A DNA stretch of 64,000 bases, from the NCBI RefSeq assembly GCF_000152745.1, contig NZ_CH672428.1, positions 306,916-370,915 on the forward strand, given 5' to 3'. A model generated the notes under the pieces. It had not been told where the DNA came from. It saw only the letters and a program-made list of their open reading frames with translations, and did not search any database. Positions 8,587 to 16,921 of this stretch are shown one piece after another. This DNA comes from Oceanicaulis sp. HTCC2633 (GTDB taxonomy: Bacteria; Pseudomonadota; Alphaproteobacteria; Caulobacterales; Maricaulaceae). Every line of letters begins with the position of its first letter. Within the stretch, counting starts at the first letter, position 1. Position numbers and translations under genes: made by a program.

Positions 8587-8933
8587 AGCTCCACGACCGG
8601 GACGAAAGCGCCGAAAATCATGCGCTTGCCGTCGAACGGCATTTCGCCCAGCGCCTGCATGCGCGGGTCTTCCATGATCTTGCCCCAGCCCACATCGCGC
8701 GTGGTCTTGTCGGGCCAGATCATCCAGGAAAAGACGACGCTTTCGCCTAGCTGCAGTTTGACGGCCTTTGGAAAGGATGTCAGTTCGCCGTCCGGCACCT
8801 CATCCGCCCAGCACTCCACAAGGGTTTCAAGCCCGTATTCCTTGAAAATCTCGCCTGATCGTCTGGAGAACTCGACATAGGCGTCCTTGTTGGCGTCGGG
8901 TACGGCGGTCACTGTTCCTTCGACATAGGCCAT
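8583..8933 (-). CDS. DUF1428 family protein
   Basis: A 116-residue single-domain protein of the DUF1428 (YbaA-like) family, a dimeric alpha-beta barrel fold whose role is not known. Family landmarks are the N-terminal MAYVEGTVTAVP, VECWADEVPDGELTSFPKAVK, VVFSWMIWPDKTTRD and the C-terminal MPFDGKRMIFGAF. It has no signal peptide, so it is probably cytosolic. It is divergent from the rhodanese gene and convergent with mrp, with a four-base overlap of stop codons. Confidence 0.9.
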   Translation of the reverse strand: MAYVEGTVTAVPDANKDAYVEFSRRSGEIFKEYGLETLVECWADEVPDGELTSFPKAVKLQLGESVVFSWMIWPDKTTRDVGWGKIMEDPRMQALGEMPFDGKRMIFGAFVPVVEL

Positions 8934-9107
8934 CGGCGTTTCCCCCTGCTGGACCGGGCGTCAGAGTATCATCCTTCTTCCGATCCCGGAGACGCAGAAT
9001 GGCGCGCGCTTGAAAAACAGACGCGGGGCTTGTGCCAAGGCTCAAACTTGTCAGAATTGATAATTGATAGCGGGCGGACATGTCTCGCCCGGCGCTACTC
9101 TGAGAGA

Positions 9108-9458
9108 ATGAACATGGAAAACTGGTCCCCCGAACAGGTCGACGCCGCCCTCAAAGCCGGTGAAATCATCCTGGTGGATGTGCGCGAGCCGGGTGAGTAC
9201 GAGAACGAACGTATCCCGGGCGCGCTCCTCTTGCCGCTCTCCACCTTCGATCCGGCCGCCTTGCCGACAGGACAGGGCCGCAAGGTGGTCTTGCATTGCG
9301 CAGCGGGGGGGCGCTCTGGCAAGGCACTGCAGGCGTGCGCCGCCGCGGGTGCGGATGTCACGGCGCATATGGCGGGCGGCATGGGCGCCTGGAAGGCCGC
9401 CGGTCTGGGCTATTATCGGGTCGAACCGTCAACCGGCCAGATGGTGCTGCAAGCCTGA
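9108..9458 (+). CDS. single-domain rhodanese-like protein
   Basis: A 116-residue cytosolic rhodanese domain, expected to carry sulfur as a cysteine persulfide. VDVREPGEYENERIPGALLLPLS matches the rhodanese core, and the active-site loop is HCAAGGRSGKA with Cys as the acceptor. There is no signal peptide. The start is ATG 9108 or the ATG two codons later (9114); GAGAG precedes it. The partner is not evident from context, although selU and mrp are other sulfur/selenium or cluster genes within 7 kb. Confidence 0.88.
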   Translation: MNMENWSPEQVDAALKAGEIILVDVREPGEYENERIPGALLLPLSTFDPAALPTGQGRKVVLHCAAGGRSGKALQACAAAGADVTAHMAGGMGAWKAAGLGYYRVEPSTGQMVLQA

Positions 9459-9478
9459 TCCATTCAGGCGCTGAATGC

Positions 9479-9513
9479 AAAAAGGGCGCGCAAGTCATTG
9501 CGCGCCCTTTTTT
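9479..9513. terminator. bidirectional terminator
   Basis: A 13-bp perfect stem (AAAGGGCGCGCAA with its complement) around the loop GTCA has five A on the left and six T on the right. It sits between the convergent rhodanese and alpha/beta hydrolase genes, so it can serve both strands. Confidence 0.93.
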
Positions 9514-9533
9514 ATTTCGGATTCAGGCGTCGG

Positions 9534-10454
9534 TTATTCCGCGAGGAAGCCCTCGACGAGGGCCGCCGTCTCCACGGGCCATTCCTCCATCGGCACATGG
9601 CCGGTGTTCTGCATCAGCACGAGGCGGGAACTGGGAATGGCCGCGTCAAAGCGCGGGCCGTGAGTCGCCGGGATCATGGCGTCGCTGTCCCCCCAGAGGA
9701 TCAAGGTGGGCGCAGAGATGCGGGCGAGATCCGGATTGGGGTCTGGCAGGGTGAACTGTTCGATCCGCTCGATCAGCGCCTGACCATTGCCTTCAACCCG
9801 CATCATGGCGCGAATGCGCTCAAGCTGTTCCGGCGTCACCCTCGAGGGATCCGCGTACAGTGTCGAGGTTGCGTATTGCACGCCCGCTTCCGGTGCGAGG
9901 GTCAGATAGGCGCGCATGGCGTCGGGGATGGGCGCAGGTTCGTCGCCCACGCCCAGATTGGGGTAACCGCCCGGGTCCATGAGAACCAGATGCGTGACGC
10001 GGTCCGGGTGGTCCGCCGCATAGCGCCAAGCGATCAGGCCGCCGAGCGAATTTCCGCCGAGGGCGAAGCTTTCCGGGGCGATGTCGTCGAGCAGGGCGCT
10101 GACCTGGGCAACCGTATCCGGCACCGCATAGGCCTTGTCATCGCGCGGCCCGGTCAAACCGTGTCCAGGCAGGTCAAACCGGATGATCCGGTAACGGTCA
10201 TCAAGCTCGGCCGCCATCGCGTCCCAGCTTTCCAGCGAGTGGCTGAAGCCGTGAATGAGAACGAGGGCCGGGGCGTTCTCCGGACCTGTTTCGCGCACGC
10301 GCCAGTCCTCACCCGCAATGGTGACGAACCGGTCCGCCTCCGTCATCCATTGAGACTGAACCGCTCCGGCGTCCAGCGGACGCAGGGTCCAGGCGAAGAA
10401 TGCGATCACCAGGACCGCCAGCAGGATCACCCCGCCCAGAATACGCAGCAACAT
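9534..10454 (-). CDS. membrane-anchored alpha/beta hydrolase
   Basis: A 306-residue alpha/beta-hydrolase fold protein. Residues 1-22 are a single hydrophobic segment, giving an N-terminal membrane anchor or uncleaved signal with the enzyme in the periplasm. Motifs: oxyanion HGFSHS, nucleophile elbow GNSLGG (Ser), acid in WGDSDAM and base in NTGHVPMEE. The substrate is not predictable; esters or lactones are typical. It is 21 bases downstream of a second hydrolase and follows tetR in the same orientation, so the three probably form one operon. Confidence 0.87.
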   Translation of the reverse strand: MLLRILGGVILLAVLVIAFFAWTLRPLDAGAVQSQWMTEADRFVTIAGEDWRVRETGPENAPALVLIHGFSHSLESWDAMAAELDDRYRIIRFDLPGHGLTGPRDDKAYAVPDTVAQVSALLDDIAPESFALGGNSLGGLIAWRYAADHPDRVTHLVLMDPGGYPNLGVGDEPAPIPDAMRAYLTLAPEAGVQYATSTLYADPSRVTPEQLERIRAMMRVEGNGQALIERIEQFTLPDPNPDLARISAPTLILWGDSDAMIPATHGPRFDAAIPSSRLVLMQNTGHVPMEEWPVETAALVEGFLAE

Positions 10455-10475
10455 GGTCGTTATCCTCTAAGGCGT

Positions 10476-11342
10476 TCAGTCGAGACGGTTCAGGAAGGCC
10501 TTGATCGGTTCCAGCGCTTCAGGCTCGGTCAGCAAGGGCGCATGCCCCACATCGGGTACTTGCGCCAGCTCCATATCGCCATGGCGGCGTGACATTTCTT
10601 CAACGCAGTCCATCGCCAGAAGGTCGCTGATCGCGCCTCTGACCAGGAGCAGGGGGATGCCTTCTAGGCCTTCAAAGAAGGGCCAGAGGTCCGGCGGCGC
10701 CACATCGCCGTCCTTGACCGGTTTTGAGATGTTCGCGTCGTAGTCGAGAACGATTTCGCCGGTGTCCAGCGCCCGGCAGGTGCGCTTGGCGAAGGCGATC
10801 CAGAAGTCCGCGCCGGTCTCTCTGGGGAAGGCCACGCCATTGATCGCGCGCAGGGCCTCACCCGCTTCATCCCAGTTGGCGAATTTGCCCGCGCCGCCCA
10901 CATAACCCTGGATGCGTTTGAGACCGGCAGGATCAAGTTCAGGGCCGATATCGTTCATGACGACGCCGGTCAGAAGTTTCGGACGCAGGGTGGAGAGAAT
11001 CATCGTCATCAGTCCGCCCATCGAGGTCCCGATGGAGATGACCTGACTCCAGCCCAGCTCGTCCAGAACGCCGATGACGTCCTCGACGTATTTTGCGGGA
11101 TTATAGTTCTCGATCTGGCTGTCATAGTCAGACCGGCCACGCCCTCGCACATCAAGTGCGATCACGCTGCGTCCTGATTCGGCGACAATCGGGGCGAGAT
11201 CTTCAAAATCGCGGCTGTTGCGAGTCAGCCCGTGCAGGCACAGGACCGGCGTCTTGCCGCTGTCGCCCTGGGCGGGATAGCGCCGGTAATAGGTGCGTAT
11301 GCCGTCAGGGGCGGTGTAGAAGTGCTCGGAGAACGGGGTCAT
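10476..11342 (-). CDS. alpha/beta hydrolase
   Basis: A 288-residue cytosolic alpha/beta hydrolase without a signal peptide. The oxyanion loop is CLHGLTRNS, the nucleophile elbow GTSMGG (Ser), and the catalytic His is in VPDVGHAPLL. The start ATG overlaps the tetR stop by four bases (ATGA), indicating translational coupling. With the membrane-anchored hydrolase downstream it suggests stepwise ester or lactone breakdown in two compartments; this is inference from context. The substrate is unknown. Confidence 0.87.
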   Translation of the reverse strand: MTPFSEHFYTAPDGIRTYYRRYPAQGDSGKTPVLCLHGLTRNSRDFEDLAPIVAESGRSVIALDVRGRGRSDYDSQIENYNPAKYVEDVIGVLDELGWSQVISIGTSMGGLMTMILSTLRPKLLTGVVMNDIGPELDPAGLKRIQGYVGGAGKFANWDEAGEALRAINGVAFPRETGADFWIAFAKRTCRALDTGEIVLDYDANISKPVKDGDVAPPDLWPFFEGLEGIPLLLVRGAISDLLAMDCVEEMSRRHGDMELAQVPDVGHAPLLTEPEALEPIKAFLNRLD

Positions 11343-12031
11343 CGGACAGTCTCTGTCGCTTGGGTCTTGCTGGACTGGCGTTGCGCCATGCGTTTGAAGC
11401 CGGCCGCGAGGAATTCTGGCATGCGCTCCGTAACGGCTTCCAGATCACTGGATTTGCACAGCCCGCCGGACAGCGCATCGATCCGTCCGGTGTCTGCAAA
11501 GGTCAGCACCAGCGCGCCGGACAGGAAGTGATAACTCCAGAACAATTCCTCTTCGGGCGCATCGGGCAGGGCGCGGCGCACCGCATCAAGAAAGCGCCTT
11601 ACGATCGGGTCAAAGTATTTGGACATGATCGCAACGCCCCATTCGGGAGAGTTGGTGACCTGCCCGACCAGGGCGAAATAGCTTTTCCATCCGGGGCCGC
11701 CATTGGCGCTGCGATCCAGCAGGGGATGGGTGAAGGCGTGAATGATCGCTTCCAGCGTCGGGCCTTCGGGACCGGCATTGGCTTCGCAGGCGGCCAGTTC
11801 GGCCAAGCGAATCTCATTGAGCTCTTCCGCCCGACGCAGCAGGACAGCGTCAAACAGCTCGCGCTTGCCGCCGAAATAATAGGCGACGAGCGCGGGGTCG
11901 CTATCCGCCTGGCGGGCGATGGCGCGTACTGTGACGCCATGAAAGCCCTTTTCAGCAAAGAGACTTTCAGCAGCGTCGAGCAAGCGGGTGCGTGTACGCT
12001 CGCCCCGGCGCGTTCCTCCGGCGTCGGTCAT
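11339..12031 (-). CDS. TetR/AcrR family transcriptional regulator
   Basis: A 230-residue repressor-type regulator. Residues about 10-60 form the TetR helix-turn-helix (LLDAAESLFAEKGFHGVTVRAIARQADSD, then ALVAYYFGGKRELF). The C-terminal two-thirds is a ligand-binding and dimerisation domain without recognisable specificity. GGGAGGA precedes the ATG. It is the first gene of an operon with two hydrolases and is divergent from a TonB-dependent receptor. A perfect palindrome at 12159-12172 is the likely operator, so it probably controls both transcripts. Confidence 0.93.
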   Translation of the reverse strand: MTDAGGTRRGERTRTRLLDAAESLFAEKGFHGVTVRAIARQADSDPALVAYYFGGKRELFDAVLLRRAEELNEIRLAELAACEANAGPEGPTLEAIIHAFTHPLLDRSANGGPGWKSYFALVGQVTNSPEWGVAIMSKYFDPIVRRFLDAVRRALPDAPEEELFWSYHFLSGALVLTFADTGRIDALSGGLCKSSDLEAVTERMPEFLAAGFKRMAQRQSSKTQATETVR

Positions 12032-12148
12032 TTTCCGGTCCTCCCTTGGGCTCCCTTTTAGAGCCCAAAGCCTTCAATTGGCCAGCCATAGCCTGTGTCT
12101 ATCAGGTCTCAGCGGCCTTGTTGTTTATGACGGAAGTCCTAATCGCTA

Positions 12149-12177
12149 TTGACTTTTCATTCAACGTTGAATTTACC
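12149..12177 (+). promoter_or_regulatory. candidate promoter of the TonB-receptor gene
   Basis: TTGACT (12149-12154) is a good -35 element. A 17-base spacer leads to the weak -10 candidate TTTACC (12172-12177). The spacer is almost wholly occupied by the palindrome at 12159-12172, so a bound repressor would exclude RNA polymerase. The poor -10 leaves the exact start uncertain. Confidence 0.45.
12159..12172. promoter_or_regulatory. 14-bp perfect palindrome, likely TetR operator
   Basis: ATTCAACGTTGAAT is fully self-complementary. It lies in the 194-base gap between tetR and the divergent receptor gene, 54 bases before the receptor start. Position, length and symmetry fit a TetR-family operator. 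Confidence 0.6.
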
Positions 12178-12225
12178 TCATGCGAAAGCTCATAGAAGCT
12201 TCCGTTCACAGGGAGGGATTACCCC

Positions 12226-14439
12226 ATGACTATGAAACGCACCATTCTGAGTGCGGCCGCACTGCTCGTCTCTGCGTCCGCCCTGCCGTTCGCCGCGTCC
12301 GCCGTGGCGCAAGACGCCGGCACATCCGCGGACACGGTTCGCGATGTCGTCACCGTGACGGCCCGCCGTCGCGAGGAAAGCCTGAAGGACGTCCCGGTGG
12401 CCGTGTCCGCCCTGTCAGCGGACCAGCTCGACCAGATCGGGGCCCAAGACATCACCACCTTGCAGGCGATCACCCCGAACGCCACCGTGCAGGTCGCTCG
12501 CGGCTCGAACTCCACCCTGATCAGCTTCATCCGCGGCGTGGGTCAGCAGGATCCGCTCTGGGGCTTTGAGCCGGGCGTGGGTCTGTACATCGACGACGTC
12601 TATGTGGCGCGTCCTCAAGGCGCCGTGCTCGACATCTTCGACATCGAGCGTATCGAGGTTCTGCGCGGCCCGCAGGGCACGCTCTACGGCCGCAACACCA
12701 TTGGCGGCGCGATCAAGTATGTCACAGCCCGCATGGATGGCGACCCGACGCTGATGGCGCGCGTGTCCGGCGGCTCCTATAATCAGCTCGACTACATGGT
12801 GTCGGCATCCACGCCGCTGTCAGACACTTTCGCTGTTGGCGGCGCCTATGCGCGCTACACCCGTGACGGTTACGGCGAGAACCTGACCACGGGTCAGGAT
12901 CACTACAACAAGGATGTCACGGCTTTCCGCCTCAGCGCGGAATGGACCCCGACAGACGATCTGTTCTTCCGCCTTGCGTATGACCGCGTCGAGGATGATT
13001 CCAATCCGCGTCATGGTTCGCGGATCCTGCCGGGGGCTCTGCCGGGCTCCACGCCGCTGGACGACATCTATGACACCCGCGCCGGACTTGTGGGCGAGAA
13101 CTCGGTCTCGACCGAAGGCCTGTCCCTGACGGCGGAGTGGAATTTCAGCGACACGCTGACCTTCAAGTCGATCACCGCCTATCGCGAGGGCGATACCGAC
13201 ACCATCATCGATTTTGACAACACGCCGACCCCGGTTCTGGACATCCCGGCCTATTACGCCGACGACCAGTTCACCCAGGAATTCCAGCTGGCCTATGAAG
13301 GCGAGCGGATGCAGGGCGTTGTCGGCGTCTACTATCTCGACAGCACGGCCGAGGGCGCGTTCGACACCGTGGCGGGCCTTCTGGGCATCACCATCGGGAC
13401 CGGCGGCAGCGTGGACACCGAGAGCTACGCCATCTTCGGCGACTTCAGCTATGACGTGACCGATCGTCTGCGCGTCTCGCTGGGCGCTCGCTACACTGAA
13501 GACAAGAAGACCGGCGACGTCTTCCGCGCCAACTATTTGGGCGTCGGCCGCACGCCGCTGACCGGCGGTCCGGCGGCGACCCCGATCCTGCTGCGCACCG
13601 ATTACACCAGCGAGCGCAGCTTCGATCAGTTCACCCCGCGCCTGTCGGTCTCCTATGATCTCAATGATCAACTGACCGGCTACGCCTCCTACAGCCAGGG
13701 CTTCAAGTCCGGCGGTTTCGACATGCGCGGCGACGCCATCCTGACGCCGGACACCGTGAACGGCTATGAGCCGGAAACCGTGGACAGCTTCGAGCTGGGC
13801 CTGAAGGGCGAGAATATCGGCGGCGTGCTGAACTTCAGTTCCGCCCTGTTCTGGTCTGACTATCAGGATCAGCAGGTGACCACCCAGGTCCCGACCGCGA
13901 CCGGCATCGCCAGCTTCGTGGACAATGTGGGCCAGTCCACCATCTACGGCGCCGAGCTGGAAGGGTCGCTCTTCCTGACGGAAAACCTGACCGCCAACTT
14001 TGCTCTGGGTTGGCTGCAGGCGGAGTTCGATGAATTCCTGCGTTATGACCTCGTGGCTCAAGCCTATGTGGACATTTCCGACCAGGTCGTGTTCCAGAAT
14101 TCGCCCGAATGGAGCGGCTATCTGGGGCTGACCTACACCGCGGAAGCCTTCGGGGGCGACCTGGCGGTTACGCCGTCGATCTCCTACCGTGACAGCTACA
14201 GCCAGTTCGAATTCCCGAACCCGCTGCTGGATGAAGACGGCTACACTCTGGTGGACCTGTCCGCCGTCTGGAGCGCGCCGAACGAACATTGGGAAATCGG
14301 TCTTCATGGCCGCAACCTGACCGATGAGGAGTATCGCATCGGCGGTTACAACTTCCCGGGCGCCATCTTCGACGACTCGGTTGTGGCCTTCTATGGCCCG
14401 CCGCGGACCTTCACCGCGACCCTGACCTACCGCTATTAA
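12226..14439 (+). CDS. TonB-dependent outer-membrane receptor
   Basis: A 737-residue outer-membrane active transporter. A signal peptide (cleavage near AVAQD) precedes a TonB-box-like DVVTVTARRREE segment. The plug domain (about residues 45-160) includes IERIEVLRGPQGTLYGRNTIGGAI. The rest is a beta-barrel ending in the aromatic-rich LTYRY. The substrate is unknown. AGGGAGG lies upstream of ATG 12226, and a second ATG two codons in is possible. It faces a TetR-hydrolase operon across a palindrome-containing promoter region and is followed by an MFS permease, which may move the imported compound across the inner membrane. Confidence 0.93.
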   Translation: MTMKRTILSAAALLVSASALPFAASAVAQDAGTSADTVRDVVTVTARRREESLKDVPVAVSALSADQLDQIGAQDITTLQAITPNATVQVARGSNSTLISFIRGVGQQDPLWGFEPGVGLYIDDVYVARPQGAVLDIFDIERIEVLRGPQGTLYGRNTIGGAIKYVTARMDGDPTLMARVSGGSYNQLDYMVSASTPLSDTFAVGGAYARYTRDGYGENLTTGQDHYNKDVTAFRLSAEWTPTDDLFFRLAYDRVEDDSNPRHGSRILPGALPGSTPLDDIYDTRAGLVGENSVSTEGLSLTAEWNFSDTLTFKSITAYREGDTDTIIDFDNTPTPVLDIPAYYADDQFTQEFQLAYEGERMQGVVGVYYLDSTAEGAFDTVAGLLGITIGTGGSVDTESYAIFGDFSYDVTDRLRVSLGARYTEDKKTGDVFRANYLGVGRTPLTGGPAATPILLRTDYTSERSFDQFTPRLSVSYDLNDQLTGYASYSQGFKSGGFDMRGDAILTPDTVNGYEPETVDSFELGLKGENIGGVLNFSSALFWSDYQDQQVTTQVPTATGIASFVDNVGQSTIYGAELEGSLFLTENLTANFALGWLQAEFDEFLRYDLVAQAYVDISDQVVFQNSPEWSGYLGLTYTAEAFGGDLAVTPSISYRDSYSQFEFPNPLLDEDGYTLVDLSAVWSAPNEHWEIGLHGRNLTDEEYRIGGYNFPGAIFDDSVVAFYGPPRTFTATLTYRY

Positions 14440-14457
14440 TCGCGTGTGACGAGGAAA

Positions 14458-14494
14458 CGCCGCCAACCTTGCCGGGTTGGCGGCGTTTTTTCTT
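14458..14494 (+). terminator. rho-independent terminator of the receptor gene
   Basis: CGCCGCCAACC pairs with GGTTGGCGGCG around a short loop, followed by TTTTTTCTTT. It lies between the receptor and MFS genes, so the MFS gene is expressed by read-through or its own promoter. Confidence 0.92.
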
Positions 14495-14574
14495 TGCCTT
14501 TTGAAGGTTTACGCCTTCAGTATGTGGTCAGCGCCGCCAAGGCGGAGCACAACACAAAAGACCAGGGGAGAGAT

Positions 14575-15960
14575 ATGTCGACTCAAACCGAGGCGAAGCC
14601 CGGAGCTCCACTCGCGCCGCCCAGCAAGGGGTATGGCGCCTGGGTCCTGGCCATGCTGTTCATCGTCTACGCGTTCAACTTCCTGGACCGTCAGATCATT
14701 TCCATTCTGGCCATTCCGATCCAGCAGGAGCTGGATCTGTCGGACCGACAGCTCGGATTGCTTGGCGGCATCGCTTTTGCGCTTCTTTATTCGACGCTGG
14801 GCGTACCGATCGCCTGGCTGGCGGACCGCACCAAGCGCACCTGGATCATCACAATCTCCCTGGCGATCTGGTCTGGCTTTACCGCCATCTGCGGGCTGGC
14901 CACCAATTTCGTCCAGCTGTTCCTCGCTCGCGTCGGCGTTGGCGTGGGGGAGGCGGGGGGTGTCGCTCCGTCCTACTCGCTGATCGCGGATTATTTCCCG
15001 CCGCAAAGCCGGGCGCGAGCGCTGGCCATCTATTCGCTGGGCATCCCCATCGGGTCCGCCTTCGGCGTCGTCGCCGGAGCCCAGATCGCAGGCGGCGCGG
15101 TGAGCGAGAATCTCGACTGGCGGGCGGCCTTCATCATCGTGGGCGTGCTCGGCCTGGTGATTGCGCCGATCTTCAAGCTGACCGTGCGCGAGCCCAAGCG
15201 GGGTGGTCTTGATGCGCCCCAGCGGCCGGCCGTGGACGCCAATCTGGCGGAGAACGAAGCCGTCGCCGGTGAGCCTGCGGTCACACAGGACAAGCCGGGC
15301 ATCTTCAAGGTGCTGTCGGTCCTGGCGAAGAAGCCGAGCTTCTGGTTCCTAACCCTGGGCGCGTCCTGCAGCTCGATGATGGGCTATGGCGTCTTCTTCT
15401 GGGTGCCCAGCTTCTTCCGTCGCAGCTTCTTCTCCGATCTCGGTCTTCAGGATGCGATCATCCAGTCAGGCTGGCTGTTCGGCGCCATCCTGTTCGTCGG
15501 CGGCTCTCTGGGGATCATTCTCGGCGGCGTGCTGGGCGACTTGATGGGCAAGGGCTCCAAGCGCATGTACGCGATCGTTCCGGCGGTGGCCTTCTTTGTC
15601 ACCTATCCGTTCTACATTGCGGGCGTGCTGGCGCCGTCGCCGTTGATGGCGGTCCTTCTGTTCATGATCCCGACGGGGCTGGGCCTGGCCTGGCTTGGCC
15701 CGACGCTGTCGGCCTTCCAGCATCTGGTGCCGCCCAACATGCGCGCCATGGCCTCGGCCGTGTTCCTGCTGATCAACAACCTGCTGGGTATCGGCGTCGG
15801 GGTTTACGCCCTCGGTGAGCTTTCGACTCTTCTGACGCCGAGCTTCGGTGAAGAGGCCCTGCGCTATTCGATCATGATCGGCGCGACCCTTTATCTTGTG
15901 GCCGGCGCCCTGTTCCTGATCGGGTCGCGGACCATCGCCAAGGACTGGGAAGAGGCCTAG
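14575..15960 (+). CDS. MFS transporter (spinster-like)
   Basis: A 461-residue inner-membrane permease with about 12 predicted transmembrane segments. The N-terminal half has the MFS signature NFLDRQIISILA and the loop-2 motif WLADRTKRTW, typical of spinster-like or organic-anion permeases. Residues about 210-245 form a hydrophilic central loop. ATG 14575 follows GGGGAGAG; an upstream in-frame start lies inside the preceding terminator. Its position after a TonB receptor and across from two hydrolases suggests import or export of the same substrate; the direction is unknown. Confidence 0.9.
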   Translation: MSTQTEAKPGAPLAPPSKGYGAWVLAMLFIVYAFNFLDRQIISILAIPIQQELDLSDRQLGLLGGIAFALLYSTLGVPIAWLADRTKRTWIITISLAIWSGFTAICGLATNFVQLFLARVGVGVGEAGGVAPSYSLIADYFPPQSRARALAIYSLGIPIGSAFGVVAGAQIAGGAVSENLDWRAAFIIVGVLGLVIAPIFKLTVREPKRGGLDAPQRPAVDANLAENEAVAGEPAVTQDKPGIFKVLSVLAKKPSFWFLTLGASCSSMMGYGVFFWVPSFFRRSFFSDLGLQDAIIQSGWLFGAILFVGGSLGIILGGVLGDLMGKGSKRMYAIVPAVAFFVTYPFYIAGVLAPSPLMAVLLFMIPTGLGLAWLGPTLSAFQHLVPPNMRAMASAVFLLINNLLGIGVGVYALGELSTLLTPSFGEEALRYSIMIGATLYLVAGALFLIGSRTIAKDWEEA

Positions 15961-15983
15961 CCGGAGTGCCCCGTCCTGAAACG

Positions 15984-16013
15984 AAAAACGCCCCGGCCAT
16001 CGGCCGGGGCGTT
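15984..16013 (-). terminator. terminator of the DJ-1-like gene
   Basis: AACGCCCCGGCC and GGCCGGGGCGTT form a 12-bp perfect stem with a three-base loop. The T-run is on the minus strand, matching the gene ending at 16037. It lies between two convergent genes and may weakly stop the MFS transcript as well. Confidence 0.85.
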
Positions 16014-16036
16014 GTCGTCGGAACTGTCCGCCAGGA

Positions 16037-16579
16037 TCAGGCTGCTTCGGCCGTCATGGACATCGTCTTGATGAACAGGCTGCGCGCATCGGCGCGCGCG
16101 TCATCGCCATCCGCGGCGAACAGATCACCCTTGAGCGCCAGAACGGCGTCGGATTTGGGATCAGCGGTCTCCGCGATCTCTGCGACCAGCGCCACAGCTT
16201 CGCCCAGCGCACACATGGGAGCGCCGGCGCGCAGGAAATCCGCGATCAACAGGCGCGCATCCTGATCATTGCGCAGCCGCTCGATGCTGGCCGCGCCCGC
16301 AGGCAGCACCAGACCAGTAAACGCGCTTGCAGCCTTTTCGCCCGGTTGGGCGTCGACCACGAAATTCATTTCGTCACCGCCCTGGGGGCGGCCAGTGATC
16401 AGGCCTTTTTTCGGGCTGATCATGATCGTCCGGTATCCGGCGCGTTCCGCGGAGCCGGCGATGTCAGTCAGGTCACCCGCGTCAAATCCGTCAACAGCGA
16501 GAACCGCGATGTCGCCGGAGGCGCCAAGGTGATTGAGATCGATTCGGTTTTGACGTGCATTGGGTTTGGAAAAAGCCAC
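16037..16579 (-). CDS. DJ-1/PfpI-like domain protein, active site altered
   Basis: A 180-residue class I amidotransferase-fold protein resembling the DJ-1/PfpI group and the C-terminal domain of large catalases (IAVLAVDGFDAGDLTDIAGSAERAGY, then LVLPAGAAS). The nucleophile elbow, normally xxCHG, reads PMCALGEA. A Cys is one position earlier and the His is Leu, so peptidase or deglycase chemistry is doubtful. I chose GTG 16579 because AGGAGG stands four bases before it; a TTG start at 16663 is open but lacks a good site. It is followed by its own terminator. A sensor or stress role is conceivable, but function is unknown. Confidence 0.72.
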   Translation of the reverse strand: MAFSKPNARQNRIDLNHLGASGDIAVLAVDGFDAGDLTDIAGSAERAGYRTIMISPKKGLITGRPQGGDEMNFVVDAQPGEKAASAFTGLVLPAGAASIERLRNDQDARLLIADFLRAGAPMCALGEAVALVAEIAETADPKSDAVLALKGDLFAADGDDARADARSLFIKTMSMTAEAA

Positions 16580-16921
16580 ATGTCCTCCTGCCGCTGTCAG
16601 CGGCGCTAAATGAACGAAATAGGGATCGAGAGTATTAGATAGGAAGTCGGTGCTGTGGGTCAAGCTGATATGCAGGAAAGCGCATATATCGGGAATTTAT
16701 AATGTGCCTTTGCTTTCGATGTTAATCGGGATCTGACTTTTCCGAATAAGGGCTTTTTACGGGGTATAACTGGCAATTTGCCAATATCATTATTGATTTC
16801 GTGGCGACCTATATTGATAAGAAGGGCTCTTGATTGAGCTGGGGCGTTCGGTCGCGTCGTGGGCCTTGCCTTGGCGTGATTAAAGCGGCATCGCGTTCAC
16901 CCAAGTCTCAAGGGAACCAGC
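16580..16921. other. AT-rich intergenic region
   Basis: About 340 bases without a convincing gene. It is more AT-rich than its surroundings from about 16680 to 16830. It contains the inverted repeat TGGCAATTTGCCA at 16771-16783 and several TATA-like stretches. It must hold promoters for the divergent DJ-1-like and truncated haemoglobin genes. AGGGAA before 16922 is the haemoglobin ribosome-binding site. Confidence 0.6.
16771..16783. promoter_or_regulatory. inverted repeat upstream of the truncated haemoglobin gene
   Basis: TGGCAA-T-TTGCCA is a perfect 6-1-6 dyad about 140 bases before the haemoglobin start and inside AT-rich DNA. It may be an operator for a nitric-oxide or redox regulator; no match to a named consensus is claimed. 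Confidence 0.4.

Noticed and set aside
12820-14466. 548-codon antisense frame opposite the TonB receptor
   Set aside because: No start signal or domain; it crosses the receptor terminator. The forward frame is a clear receptor.
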